Shown: positions 20,327 to 32,835 of the stretch, piece by piece
How positions within the stretch are numbered: the stretch's first letter is position 1
Layout of the letters: each line of letters begins with the position of its first letter
NCBI GenBank assembly: GCA_037157565.1
Contig: JAZHRO010000054.1
Coordinates: 14,553,501 to 14,617,500, forward strand
Origin: Thalassia testudinum
Lineage: Eukaryota; Streptophyta; Magnoliopsida; Alismatales; Hydrocharitaceae
Direction: 5' to 3'
DNA: 64,000 nt
Translations under genes and position numbers: made by a program
The notes under the pieces: model-generated
What the model was told of the DNA's origin: nothing
Databases searched by the model: none
The model's input: only the letters and a program-made list of their open reading frames with translations

Positions 20327-21640
20327 ACATGGCTCCTTGGATACAAGTATATCAAGTAAGAAATGAATTCGAGAAGGAAGAAAGATATACAATTAGGTCG
20401 GTAGAGAATTCCCTAATGCAAAATGGATGTATGAAATGTAATAGATGATTATAACTTGTGGGAGAAAGAAAGTTAGACTTACCAGAAGTCAGCACACGAA
20501 GCGAGCAGGCCCAAACAAAGCCCAAGAGAAGAACCAGCTCAACCTAGAGGCAAGGAAAGCCTTTCGCTGCCTGGATTGTGGTGCACCACCTAGGCAGGTC
20601 GGCTAAATCCTTCACTTGAAGATGACCAAGATTGTTTGGCTAGCATGGTCTTCGAGCAACAAGAGATTGCCCAAAAGGTTAAGCCCCACATCCCACCGCT
20701 ACTTCGGTCATTGCATTGTCGGGCAAGAGAAGGCACCAACAGTGTGGAAGTGAAGGCGCTAGTGTGGAGATTGAAGCGATGGGGTAGGAATTGAGGCGAT
20801 AGCACAAAAGTGCAAGGTGACAAGACAGATATTGAGGCAACTTGCAGAGCGATTATGCTCCCTGAGGGTCGAATGATTATTGCTCAACCGCGATACATAC
20901 ATTGATTGGGTGAAATTGGGTTACCAAACTCTTGCATTCTCACTTTCCAAGCATTCATACTTCTTTGCTATGACCTCTCTTGGTCCCATGGGCTCAATCA
21001 CTAACAATAAGCATAATTTTATATTCCTTTAAACTTTCTTTGTGTATATATGATGTTGGCCTTTAGTAACCTCCAGTGACCTTCGACAACCCTCCATGAG
21101 CCGCTAGTCACCTCCACGCTGCCCTAGAGTCTCTGAAGGCTTTGGGAATAAATAAGGAGGTTAGGGGGTCGAGGGACATACATAGAAGTGAGAGCCTTCG
21201 CATGATTTTTTCATTTGATGGTGATTGGAGTCCTCAGGTAGATTGAAGGATTACCGTAAAGTCTCTTTTAATCAAGCCCATTAGAGGGATTTGGTTTGAG
21301 CAGTTAACTCGCCGCCACATATCCAATCGTCTAAATAATTTGTTTGGACGCCTAACGGACAGCCCTTTGTACAACTTAATCTATTTTAACAATAACCTTC
21401 GCATCCAATATTTGATTGACTCCATTCTTTTTCGTAAGTTTTCCTCTTTTCAGATAGAATGGTTATGCATCATTAGATCCAGAATTTAATGGTTAGTTCT
21501 CACATGGGTCACCCAAAAATATTCACAAGGTAAAGTCTTAGTTTCACCAACAACATGACGACTTCCTTTTATCTCAACTCCAACTCTTCTCCCCTCTCCT
21601 TATCCTCTATCACTCATTCATTCTCACCAAAGATCCGATG
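20327..21640. other. Intergenic DNA, nothing recognised
   Basis: Mixed-composition sequence without a recognisable domain, RNA gene or clean repeat boundary. A 77-codon minus-strand frame at 20590-20823 has no family features. Confidence 0.4.
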
Positions 21641-21996
21641 CTTAATTATCCAGGATATTCGTATCTAATCATGGCAGGTATCCCAATCATGCAACTTGGC
21701 GACATTGCAGGGGCACACCCGTAATTGCAATCTTTTTAGGGTTATACGAATACCCCGCAGGATTATTCACGTAAAAAGCGCACCCCCACCCCTGGAAGAC
21801 ATTGTAGTAGACTCTGGTTATGGATTCCGACGTGGGAGTAGTAGTAGATATAATAACTATATTACGTGGACGGATCATTGGACGACGAAGATCGCCGCCA
21901 GTCGCCGGGGATTAGGGCTCTCCGCGTTGCTGATCATTGGCCCTTAACCACGACTCCATCTATCCATCTCCGCAGTCCAGTGCCAGTGGGATTGGG

Positions 21997-22143
21997 ATGG
22001 CGATCCCGTGGAGGGTGTCGCTGTCGGTGGGGAAGATGGTGTGGGTGGTCCTCTATCGGTGGGTCTCCTCTTGCCTCCTCGTCGCCAACGAGATCGCCCG
22101 CTCCATCAGGACCGGCGACATCGGCCCCTTCCCCGTCGGCTGA
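21997..22143 (+). CDS. Candidate 48-residue membrane microprotein
   Basis: ATG 21997 in a good context (GGGATGGCG) opens a 48-codon frame ending TGA 22141-22143. The protein is non-random in make-up: a basic start (MAIPWRVSLSVGK), one hydrophobic segment (MVWVVLYRWVSSCLLVA, about residues 14-30), then NEIARSIRTGD and a GPFPVG end. It lies in a short GC-rich island (about 21880-22250) in otherwise AT-rich DNA, as expected of a plant promoter or first exon. An upstream 32-codon frame starts at 21819 and ends before this ATG. No close family is named with confidence. The compositional island and the clean ORF favour a real gene over chance. It may instead be exon 1 of something longer, although the stop argues against that. 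Confidence 0.5.
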   Translation: MAIPWRVSLSVGKMVWVVLYRWVSSCLLVANEIARSIRTGDIGPFPVG

Positions 22144-25100
22144 TGACCCTCCTCCCCCACCAAACCAACCGAAGCCCACACCGATCTCGATCCCTTCGCC
22201 TCGCTGCGATTGCGCATGCACAAAAGGTCCCTCCTTTGATGCCGTTTCCCCTCTCGGTCATTAGATTCCTTATGTTTTCGCTTCTTCCTGGCCACTGATC
22301 ATGACGCGTTTGCAAAAAAAGTGATCTTTAATTTATTTGGATTCTGGTAACCGATTCCATTGGCTTTAGGGTAATTCTGACGAAATTTAGGATCTTTGAT
22401 TATTTGGTTCAACCTTCGACTAAAATTTATCTTGAAATTGCCGTCTTTTTAGAATAGAAGGGTGTGTTCTGTTCTGAATGTTTTTGGTACGTTAGGAATT
22501 GTTGCAATTGCCGACTGGAAAGTCGCGTCCTTTTTTTTCAAGTAGATTGCATTGAGATTTTCCATTTTTCAATTTTTCAAAGGGAAATAGAGAAATTTTC
22601 CTTGTGGTTGAATGGCAATGTTTCAGGAGTTTTCTGCTCTGAGTGGATTTTAAAATCAAATCATGAACTAGAAGAAGAATCCAGTTACCAGAAAAGAGAT
22701 TACACATGATCACATCCTACTTCAAGGATTCAAAACAATGTTTTCTTTCAATCGGATAGCCGTTTTATTTTTTGTTGGAAAGTAAAATGGGTGACAACTC
22801 GAATCAATGGCCTAAATGGAGGAGGTGCCAATACTCTAGAGGGCTAATGACAAGCTCCTTAGGATAAGGCTAGAAACAAAGGACTATGTGTAAAACTCTC
22901 AACATAATGTGCTGACCCCCTTAAAATAGAATGCCATTCTGTTCGTGCCAAAGGGGACCAAAGAACAGAGACTACCCTGGCTCTTTCAAACCTGGATCTG
23001 AAAACTATGGGATCGTCATCTTTGTGATCAAATAGGACTCCCAGAAGTAAGCCTCTGTAGAGTTGTCAATCCATCGAATGACACAATTCTCCAAACCTGT
23101 TGGGGGAAACTGCATTGAAAGAACTTGAGTGCAAGGTTTTTAAACTGCAGCTCACATAAGCAACAAGAAAGGTCTTGCATTGCCATCCACCTTGCCTGGG
23201 ACCTCTTTGTGACTTATTTTAGCCTCAGTTTCTGATATGCCATTCGTGTTGAGAAGGCCCTAAATTCCCAAACTATGCTGTCACTTGCATCTGTGAGACA
23301 TAATAATTAGTGTGTCATGCTGGGGAACTTGTTAACCCTCGAAGATGTAGTGGAGGCTGGCTCGATTGTTGTGATAAACATAATATGTTTTTGAAAGATT
23401 TATGCTAGGCAAGGATAACAAGCGTCCTAGGCTGTTATCCTATCATATTTTTCATAAAAAAACTTACCTAGGTTGTAAGGACTGTTAGCTTGCTACCATA
23501 TGGTAACATCAGGTAACTTGACAAACTCGCCATCATCTGGAATTATCCCACTCAGAGGCTTTTATGTGCTGAATATTTTGGGACATTAGCCAGTCAAAAC
23601 ATAATTAAATGTTGTAACTGTAGCTAGTTTATAAGTGTCCTGGCCCCGTGTTCATGTTAACCTGCTGATGCACAGATAGAGAAATGAAGTGGTTGGTTAT
23701 GACACCAGAATATCCCGGTTTATATTTCAATCACTTTTTTCTCGACTTTCCCATCCTCTTTTGCTTTGGTGGTTGCTTCACTAATGCAGATTATCAATTT
23801 TCTTTGATACCCTTCTCTTATCATGGTTACCATTGTCTGTGGTCTTACATTTATCTGTTAATCTGTTAACTATTCCCAGTTTAAACACTTAAGTTTTTCT
23901 AGATTTCTTATTCTACATCAATTGTTACAAATGAAGCATTTTCCTAACGAAGCATCCTAAAAAGTTAATTCTTTGAATTTTGATGGCGATTAATGAACAG
24001 TGTATCTTAGCCACACCGATATTGTCCTTTTCCTTTCAAAATACCATCCTTTGCAGCCCGGCTCCGCCATTTTCCTTGACCTGTTTCATATCTTCTGCCA
24101 AATTGGTTGATATTTATACTGCTACTCATATCTAGTTATCGTGTAGCACCTGTTTTTAGGACCATTCCTACAATCTCCATCTCTTCGTCTACACCTTCCA
24201 CCCATACCAAACTCCTTTTTCTCCTCTCCACATGTAACAAGCACCAATTCCCACCTTGTTCTCAACTACCTTCTGCACCTCCTTGACCACCTCCATCACT
24301 CGCTCCAACTTCCCCATCATCTCTGCCACCACCACCAATAATCTCTCTATATTCCTTCATGACATCCACCATAGGACTCCTGATCTGGGTCCTTACCATC
24401 TAATTGCTTGCCCCGATCATTAACTTTATCTTGCTATCTTTCTCGAACACACTTTATTTTGTTATTTTACCCTAAAATTTTACGGTAGAGCACCTGCTTG
24501 GTGGATTTCAGAGCCTCTGTCACGTTAACATGAGGGTATACTAAGGCAAAAGCCTAGTGCGGTTGGACCTTGGACGACCAACTAAGGTCAAATTCGTGCT
24601 GAAACGTTTTGGCCATGCTCAGAGATAGCAAGATGACTGGCCCCATCCTCATGATTGAAAGAAATAAGTAGAAGTTTCTCTTCATGGTTGTCGATGCCAC
24701 TGTTTCCATGTCTTGTTGGTGAAACTAACGGGTGGTCACGTGGCTTATGGTTTCACACACTGAACGATTGTCTATATTAGATTTTCCTCATAAAAATTAA
24801 GTGATGTATGTATATATATATTTTATTTTTGCCTTTTGCGGTGACCTTGATTACTCTCATGTCTTTTATGCAGTGCCTTGTCTGGAAGTATAGAGGCAAA
24901 AAAACTAAGTTATGCTCTTGAAGGAATTAGCAGCTATCTCGTCCAGTTGTTTCGTTCTCCCTGCTTTTTTCATTTGTGCTACAACAACCATCCCGAACAT
25001 GGGAGATGCCTTTTCACAGCTTTGGACGGTTAGTTTACCCCAAAATGTTGCCTGCCTGTTAATGAGGGGGGCAACTTGTAAATAACAATTGCATATGTTC

Positions 25101-26703
25101 CTTGATATGAAATTTGTGGCCAGTGAGTGATGCATACGTTATTTCACAAAGCCTCTGTTTAGTGTTACCGCGAACACCGAGTTTGTAGGGTCTTTGCACA
25201 TACTTGAACCTTGAAGCGTTTTACCACATAAATCATGGTGTATTGGATAGTGCTGCATTGTGTAATGTTTACATTGAAATTAGGAATCATGTGAAGTTAT
25301 TAGATCGCCAAATGTCCACCCTAGAGATTGAATTTTGTGTGTATGGATTTTGTCTACGGAGGATTCAGATGGTGAACTTTTCTAGGGTTTTTTTTTTTTT
25401 GGTAGTTCTCAGATTATCAATGTTGAAATGTTTACATTTAGTTGGAGGGTTAATTTCTCGTTTGGGGGGTTCACTCTCATTTACTTGAGGAATTAACCTA
25501 CATGATCTTAACTCATGTTTTGAGAGGCTCACACTTACTTTGTTAACATTAGTTCTAAGGGGTGTTGGTAAAATAGGTGTTAATTTCGTAACTCCTTTAC
25601 ATTCAAGTCCTACTCATCAGAAGCTGATGTTAATGTTAGTTTAAGTAAACACCGTAAAGATTAACACCAATTTAAGAAAATATAATGTTAACATCACTTT
25701 ACCGGTAAATAAAAATGAGGGTTGAACATTAATGTCTTAACCTTTAAAGTATACAGGTCCTTAGATCAACACGAAGAAAACAACCTGTAGGCTATGATTG
25801 TATGAATTTCCTCTGCCCTAGGTTGATATTGCTACGTGATATTATTAGCTGAAGAATTGTGCTTATTAACACAAATGGTCAAATGGACAATTGTTACCGT
25901 CTCTTGAATATATTGGTGAATGTTATGCATCCAACATCAACATTTATGCAGCTATTAAATATAAATAGCGCATGATTAATAGTTGTTTGACTTTATCGAT
26001 TTGAAGTTGAAGTAAATAACGTTGATCATGCCCTGTTGCCTATTGGGTGAGGTTTGAAGTCATTCGGTGCACTTGCCAGCTATTCTTGCCAATGGTAAGC
26101 TTATGGCTTTGACTAAATGCAAGGAATAGCTGTTGTCGTTCTCAAATGGGTGCATCTGGATTAGTCTGGTCTTGTTTGGTAAATGATTAAGCATGATTGC
26201 CCGAATATCACCCTCATAATCCCTTCAAGATTTAGATGCCAAAGTACATGTTCAAGTGATGACCTACCCATTTCTTCTAGTGATTTGCCATGCATACACA
26301 GAAATTTACAAGTGTCATGCAGATCCTAATATTTCTATTCCATCGAAATCTATAACAGCATCGCATTATTTAAATTGAGAACTTTTGAATGGCGCTAGGT
26401 TGCATTAGCTCCAAAGATGGGCAAGGCCTAGGTTAAAACCAACAATGTCGAGTGAAGTAGGATAAACCTTAGTTTTACTTCCTTTAAAAAAAATAATAAT
26501 AATTAAAAAATGCATGGCATGAATATAAATCACAAGCTTTCCCAAAAACTTCCTTAGCCATACATGTTCCACAAAATCATGCCTCCCAATCTCTATGCAC
26601 AAGAATGGGCATTAGAGTTCTGCCCTTCAAAATTACATACCACATATATATTAACAGGAACAACGAACCACCACCGTTAGATCTCCTATGCCAAACAAAA
26701 TTC
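22144..26703. other. Intergenic DNA between the microprotein candidate and SINAT
   Basis: No protein-coding region is supported. CT-rich DNA occurs at 24130-24400. Around 25540-25740 are repeated GTTAACAT/ATGTTAA phrases and TTTAAGTAAACACC, also seen near 46420-46560. The remainder is unremarkable AT-rich sequence. Confidence 0.4.
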
Positions 26704-28056
26704 CTAGGCTTGCTCCTTCCAAATCCTCCCGGTTAACCGGAGCTTCAATTCTTTTCTGTCGCCGCCGGAGAAGAAGAGCGCCATGTTGCGAGGGATGATG
26801 AGCCCATCATAGCTATCTCTGACCTTCTTATGGCTATCCCTTATGCTCCTAGGGACCCCATACCAAGTCAGCTTCCTCCCATTTCCCCCCACCTCTAAGC
26901 TGTAACTGTAGTTCTTTGCATCTATATCATCTCCCATGAAACGCAAGAATGCGACGTACACTGGAGACATGCCGAGCTGAAATGCCTCGAAGTGGAGGCA
27001 GAAGTACCTCCCAAAACAGCTGAAGACCTGAGGAAAAGCAACAGCCAACAAAAACTTGCAATGTTTACGTCGGAAGTGAGGCAAAGTGATTGGAGAATAC
27101 TTGATAAGGATCAATGTCGAAATCACCGTAAGCATCCATGTCGCATTTTCAACCTCGTACGGGTTCGATTTGACGTACCGGTGGTTGAAAGTGCTGCCAT
27201 TGTGCATGTCTACCTTGTGATCATCTTTCAGGTGGTTGACCAAATACGGGATATCACCAACAACCGTGCATTCAGAACCAGCATACGGGCAGTTGTATGG
27301 CCTGAACGTACACTGCGATTCGTGCTTTAGATTACATATGTATGGGTAAATGCCCGGGCATCCGAATTTGTGGTACTTGCAGGGCAGCACAACTGACGCG
27401 GCAATCTTCTCTAGAGCAAGGCACCTTATGTTTCCCAATTCGTGCCGGCACGTGGGGCAGCGGTTGCGCACATGCGGTTTACAACCGGAGCATAGCGTGT
27501 GGCCGTTGGAGCACTGCTTCCAAAACAGATGAACAAACAGGCTTACGCACTCGCGTTATTGCAGCAACAGACTGCAAAGAATCGAGGGTAGAAAGATCCA
27601 ATGCCTATGGTGTGAATTCAAATGATTTCATCAAAACATGGAGCATGATGCTGAACTTCTGCGATGTAACTAAATGATGTGCATGGATCACAATGACAAT
27701 AGCACATGCTAAAGAAGTATGTGAATGGAATCACGATACATGGGCTTGTTAAAGCACATCTGAGATTTCTGTCGCCACAATTGCAGATTACAATCATAAT
27801 GGCAACTAGATGGCAAGATAAAAAGAAGAGAGACAAAGTACTAAACCTGGTGGATAGGGGGATACATGGCATTCAAACAAATGGGGCATTCAAGAAGTTC
27901 TTGGATGTTGCTGATGACCGTGAGATTGGACTTCAGCGACTGCTGGGTTGGTTCATCTGCATTCTCGCATACCTCTACCAAGACATCATCTTTTGGGAGA
28001 TCGGTAAACTCAGGGCTCATCCCGATGTCGTCAAAAAATGCCCTTGCGGATGACAT
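26704..28056 (-). CDS. SINAT: SINA/SINAT-type RING E3 ubiquitin ligase (306 aa, three exons)
   Basis: Exons are 28056-27847, 27513-27127 and 27027-26704 (minus). Introns are 333 and 99 bp with GT-AG ends, joining in frame to 306 residues, the usual SINAT size. Residues about 53-90 form a C3HC4 RING (CPIC, CSNGHTLCSGC, CPTC). A SIAH-type double zinc finger follows (CKYHKFGCPG...HVDMH region), then the SINA/TRAF-like substrate-binding domain (FCLHFEAFQLGM, YSLEVGGNGRKLTW, end GRIWKEQA). Such proteins attach ubiquitin to target proteins and are soluble in cytosol or nucleus. ATG 28056 lies 17 bases after a possible acceptor TTAG, so a 5' UTR intron is likely. One zinc-finger-flanking Cys of the family reads Ser (HNGSTF). 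No lesion is seen. Which SINAT paralogue it is cannot be told. Confidence 0.95.
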
Positions 28057-30090
28057 AACTTTTACCTAAGATCAGGAAAACAATTTATACACAGGAAGGA
28101 TTAGGACCACACACCCTAAGGAACAAATGTTTACAGACTATTTTCCATCTTGCATAGCAGTGCAAGAAAGCTATCAGATCACTGTGGCTACGGTGCCAAC
28201 GCTAATCATCATGCTCAAAAATAATTGTCCTAAAGGAGCACCTGTATTAAGTTAGAATATTAAGCCAAAAGACTCAATTATATTGAACGTTACATAGCAA
28301 AAGCAGCATAAGATGATCCGAAAACTAACTTTATCGATTCAACTCTGCCAGGAAAGATCCCTTTTATTACTGTTTCCACTCCATACACAAGACAAGCTAT
28401 ATGACTAACTAAGTTCAAAAGCAGGAAGAACACCATTTCTTAGGAGTATTAGATTCATAACAAAACATTGGAAGCAAAAGGGAGGTAATATTCCTAGAAA
28501 ACAGCTTCTGAGGATAACGAGCTAACACTATGTTTGACATCTGTAGCTCAACTTATTAGCTTCTTGGTCTTGGATGAGATACTCTGGATCTATCCAGCGA
28601 TTTTGCAGTGCCTCATGCAAGTAGATGACTTTTTCTTTTCTTTTTTTTTATGAGAGGGGCAAGTAGATGATAATGGGAATCCATATACTGCTGTCCCAGA
28701 TTTGAGTAAGCAGGAGCCCAACCATTTCCTCGCCTCTGCAACAAATTTAGCCTCTACAATTGGCTCGACCAGAATTGGCCAATGCAAATTGCACTTAAGC
28801 CAATGCGAATCACACTTGGGCCCCTTACTGGAGCTTTTCAACCTTGATCATGCACCCAAATTCTTCAAATAAAAAAGCATCTATTTTGCCACGCCTTTCC
28901 TCCATATAGCAGGACCAATTTCCTAAGCTTTGAAGCACCTTGCTTCAGTTTTACCACAAGGAGCCGTACCCTTCAGATCTACTAATAGGGATGATGGGGA
29001 TGGTCAATATCCAATTAAAATCTTCTTCCCTCGTGCTTGCTGGTCACAGTCATTGCCACATTCAAGCTTCACTTCACTCACTGTTATCAACCTCCACCGT
29101 CTTTCAATCAAGAATCTCCCAAGATCACATCTTGGCTCCTCCGAGTTATCATATATCACCAACATGTTTCTACCAAGAGGCCCGTTTTGCTTACTACCCA
29201 CCACCGCCCAGTATCATTGATAGCATCAATGATGGAGAAGCCCATAGACCCAAGCAAGTGGAAGGGGCACACAAGATCCAAACTTTTAAGTAAAACACCG
29301 ACCGATTTAAATTAAAGAAATAAAAAAACAACTTCATGATAATGACAACCGACAACCATCAGCATCCCAAAAAGCAAGATTTTTTGCACGGAGACAAATC
29401 AGGAAAAAGGGAAAGCAAGCAACCGGCTTTCATCGTCACCTCAAAGACGCATGAACCAAAATCCCATCTTTGCACTCCAAAAGCCTCAGAAGCTCATCAT
29501 GTGGTGCTCGATTCATATCTGGCAGCTCCAGCGGGGACTACGGGCAGGAAGGACGTCAACAGCCCAGTCAAAGCCCCCCTCCAAAGCAGGGAACCGAACA
29601 CGTTAAAGCAGGGGGAGGAGGAGGAAGGTGAGGGATTCGGATGGGTGACCACTCGAAATTAAAGTCCTTGATGGGTTTGTGTGCACGCGCTCTGAAAAGA
29701 CAAAGCACACCTCTCTCCCTCTCTCTTTATGAGCACCTTCACTGGTGGTGATTGTTATGGCATTATTGTGGGAAGCGTGTGTTGGGAAAGGTGACGAAAA
29801 TGGGAACAGGGAGAGGAGGGTGTTAGAAGTGGAGTTGGTGAAGAGATCGGTTGCTTGCTGCTGCTGCTTTCTTTAGAATGTTTTGGCGTGTTGCTTGGCG
29901 TTGGTGTGGAGACATTTGAAAGCATGGTTTTGTTTTCAGGAATGAGACTGTTGAACGTATGTCCATACTCTATACCGACAAGAGTTATTCCCAGCTTGAA
30001 GTTATACAGCAGAGTAGGCAATTCCAACCCGGAATAGTCTTACCCTGCATCTTACGTTTGAGATAAATTCAACTTGTTTCAGCTACTTAT
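28057..30090. other. Upstream region of the SINAT gene
   Basis: No coding gene is recognised. For the minus-strand gene this holds the 5' UTR, a likely leader intron and the promoter. Pyrimidine-rich DNA at 29700-29730 and the 29340-29660 stretch are possible leader-exon or promoter parts; the start of transcription cannot be fixed. Frames of 90-117 codons here show no domain. Confidence 0.4.
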
Positions 30091-30129
30091 TTCTTATTTT
30101 CTTGATGTGATGTGAATTATATATATGTT

Positions 30130-30900
30130 TTTTAATAAAGCTTAACGTAAAAGTTAGACACAAAAATTTGGTGAACGTGATCTACATTCGGTATATATTT
30201 TTTTTTAATGTAAAAGAAAATACTCATATATGTTGAGATCTACTAAATTAATAACAAATTACTTTTATACAATTGTAAATTACCTTTAAAATCATTTTAC
30301 ATCAATACAAAATCACTTTAATGAAATCTTACTTTGCATCACTGTAAAATCACTTTTCACCTTTGAAATAATTTTGTACTGGTACAAAGTAATTCAAAGT
30401 AAGATTGTACCGACATAAAATTAAGTTCCAAATGTTTTTTTACTTATGACAAGTAATTTTACATTTAAAATGTGAATTTTCACCTTAACGTTTATAGTTT
30501 AGTCTTTAGTGTTTAGGGTTTAGACTAAACCCTAAATCATAAGGTAAAAAATTATATTTCAAGTGAAAAATTACTTCTCATACGTGAAACTACTTTCCAT
30601 AAATGTAAATCCTAAATCTTAAATCCTAAACCCATATGTTAAAATTATTTTGCATGGATATAAAATTACTTTGCACAAGTGAAGCCACCATTTGAATAAT
30701 TTTAAATCGGTGTAAAATTAGATTGCACTGGTATAAATATATTTTAAAATAATTTATCATGGATGTAAAATTATTTTACATTTGTGTAAAATCATTTAAA
30801 ATAATTTATTTCTGATGTAAATTAATTTATCATCGATGTAAGAATTTTTATCACTTATTTATTTTAATTTAAAGTGATGTCATTTTTTTAATGTGGTAAA
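30130..30900. repeat. AT-rich array of degenerate TGTAAAATTACTTTGCA-like units
   Basis: Variants of GTAAAATTACTTT, and their reverse AAAGTAAT, recur some 20-30 times in both orientations with irregular spacing. In the middle TTTAGGGTTTAG and CTAAACCCTAAA (30512-30536) form a perfect palindrome around one base, made of head-to-head telomere-like repeats. No coding capacity. Confidence 0.6.
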
Positions 30901-31379
30901 ACCTAACCCATAACAAATCTTATATTTTTTTATTTCTTAATGTTATAATTATCAAGAGGATCCACGATTATAATATTATATAAAAAATAAAAATAACTCA
31001 CACTGGTCATTATTTACGTTTTCGTGATTTTTATAAGTTTAACCCAATATCTCATGTGAGATTTTAGGTAAAATTCGGAATATCCTTAATAGCGTTTTTT
31101 TTTTTTTTTAATTTGATGAGACATAAACAACAATCGGACTAAACCGTAATTAATTTTTTTTCTTAAATAAGGTACCATCTTAGGTTTATTTCTTGATTGG
31201 ACACGTGCTATTATTCCTCGCCAAGTCGAAGTTCACGAACATTACCGTTTTAGCTACGTTAGTCGTTGTTTCACAAAGGAGATGGTGCGCACTTTAATAA
31301 TGACTGCATTAAGTAAAAAAAAATATATAAAAGATGGACAACTGCTTCTTGGTTTCCAATGACAAATAACTTTGGGCAT
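30901..31379. other. AT-rich spacer
   Basis: No gene or recognisable element is seen between the degenerate AT array and the left end of the hAT-like element. Confidence 0.5.
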
Positions 31380-32835
31380 GGGTGGAGTATTGAGTCGAGT
31401 TGGACTTTAGACTCGAGTGAAATTTTATATGAGTTAGGCTTAAGTTTTGTTCTTTGAGAAAATTTGAGCTCAAGTCTAAGTTAATTCAAACTTGAGAAAA
31501 TTCAAGATGACTCGTTAGTTTATTTTCAATATGAATTGCATTTCTCTTTTTTTTAGGCCTATTTCGATTTTGTATATATATTTATATCAACATCTAAAGT
31601 TATATATAGTTATAATTAAAAATAATATATGATGTATAACATGTTGACTGTTTACTTGATAAATATACTACATTCGATTGGTGATGGTTAGAAGTCAAAA
31701 GTCTAGTTTGTGAGAAAGTTTAATAACGTAAAATCATTTGACCTCTTATATTAAAGTTTTATTTCTTTAATGGTACATTCAAAATTTATTAACTGGCCAG
31801 TTGCTTTTTATATATGGATGGTTAGTTTTACATTTACTCGATAATTGGCCTTAATAGGCTTTTTTGGGCTTGACTCGAAAACCTAGCTCAAGCATTGAAA
31901 TAAAGCCTGGCCTAGACTTACCCTAAGCCCATTAACATGGACCTTAATCTGGGTCGGGGCCTTGATTTGGGAAAAATTTTGAACCTCTAACCTAACTAGA
32001 GGCCCAAAAAATAAAATGAGCCTTTTCGAGTTCAGGTTAGGTGTCACGACCCGTTCCCGACTCCTTATAGAACCCGAGAATAGCTCGTCTCGACTAACCC
32101 CAAGGCCTAGTCGTCCAACGAGAAATAACCAAATACATACTATTCCACAACTACACGTGCAATGTAACTAAGCAAAAGAAATATATAACAGACAGTAAAA
32201 GAAATAGAACAATAAATCACAAGGATATTACATAATACAGCGTAAAGGTACGGTTATCGAACATGGCTATCACAATTATAACAGAAACAATACGGAATAG
32301 TTACTACAAGCTACCAGTACTCATGACTAACAAGTTCTCTGTGGTAGAAACAGGAGAAAGACTACGACTCGACTCGACTGAGCCCAACGCCCTCAGTAGC
32401 CGGTGGCGCTGGCTGCTTAAATCCCTAACCTGAACATGGTTACAAACTCCGTGGTCAGCTAACGTTGAGTGAAATGGTGGTTAAGCCATTTACATGCAAT
32501 TAAACAAGCAACTAACTACACATGTATGTATTGGTTATTATTATCATCCATTTCCATTTGTTTTATTTACGCTTTTCTGAGTAAAGATCTCTAATCAGGA
32601 TCCATAACAGTGCTTAATCTTCTTGTTTCCTAAGGGAACGATCTTACTTACAGTTTTCCCACGATGCAAGATGTATACATGGCACTCTCCTAGTTGAGAG
32701 AGTTCCCCGTGGGAGTCCTACACCCGATCTACCACCCCGAGGTCACGATCGCGACGTAGCAGTGACTACGGCTCGCATGATAAGCTCACAGGTAGCTACC
32801 CCGTACTGCACACTGCACTCTACTCGCAGGAGAAG

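Noticed and set aside
27342..27677. Plus-strand ORFs opposite the SINAT exons
   Set aside because: Shadows of the minus-strand coding sequence.
29336..29662. A 108-codon plus-strand ORF upstream of SINAT
   Set aside because: No recognisable domain; it lies in the likely promoter or leader region of a minus-strand gene.
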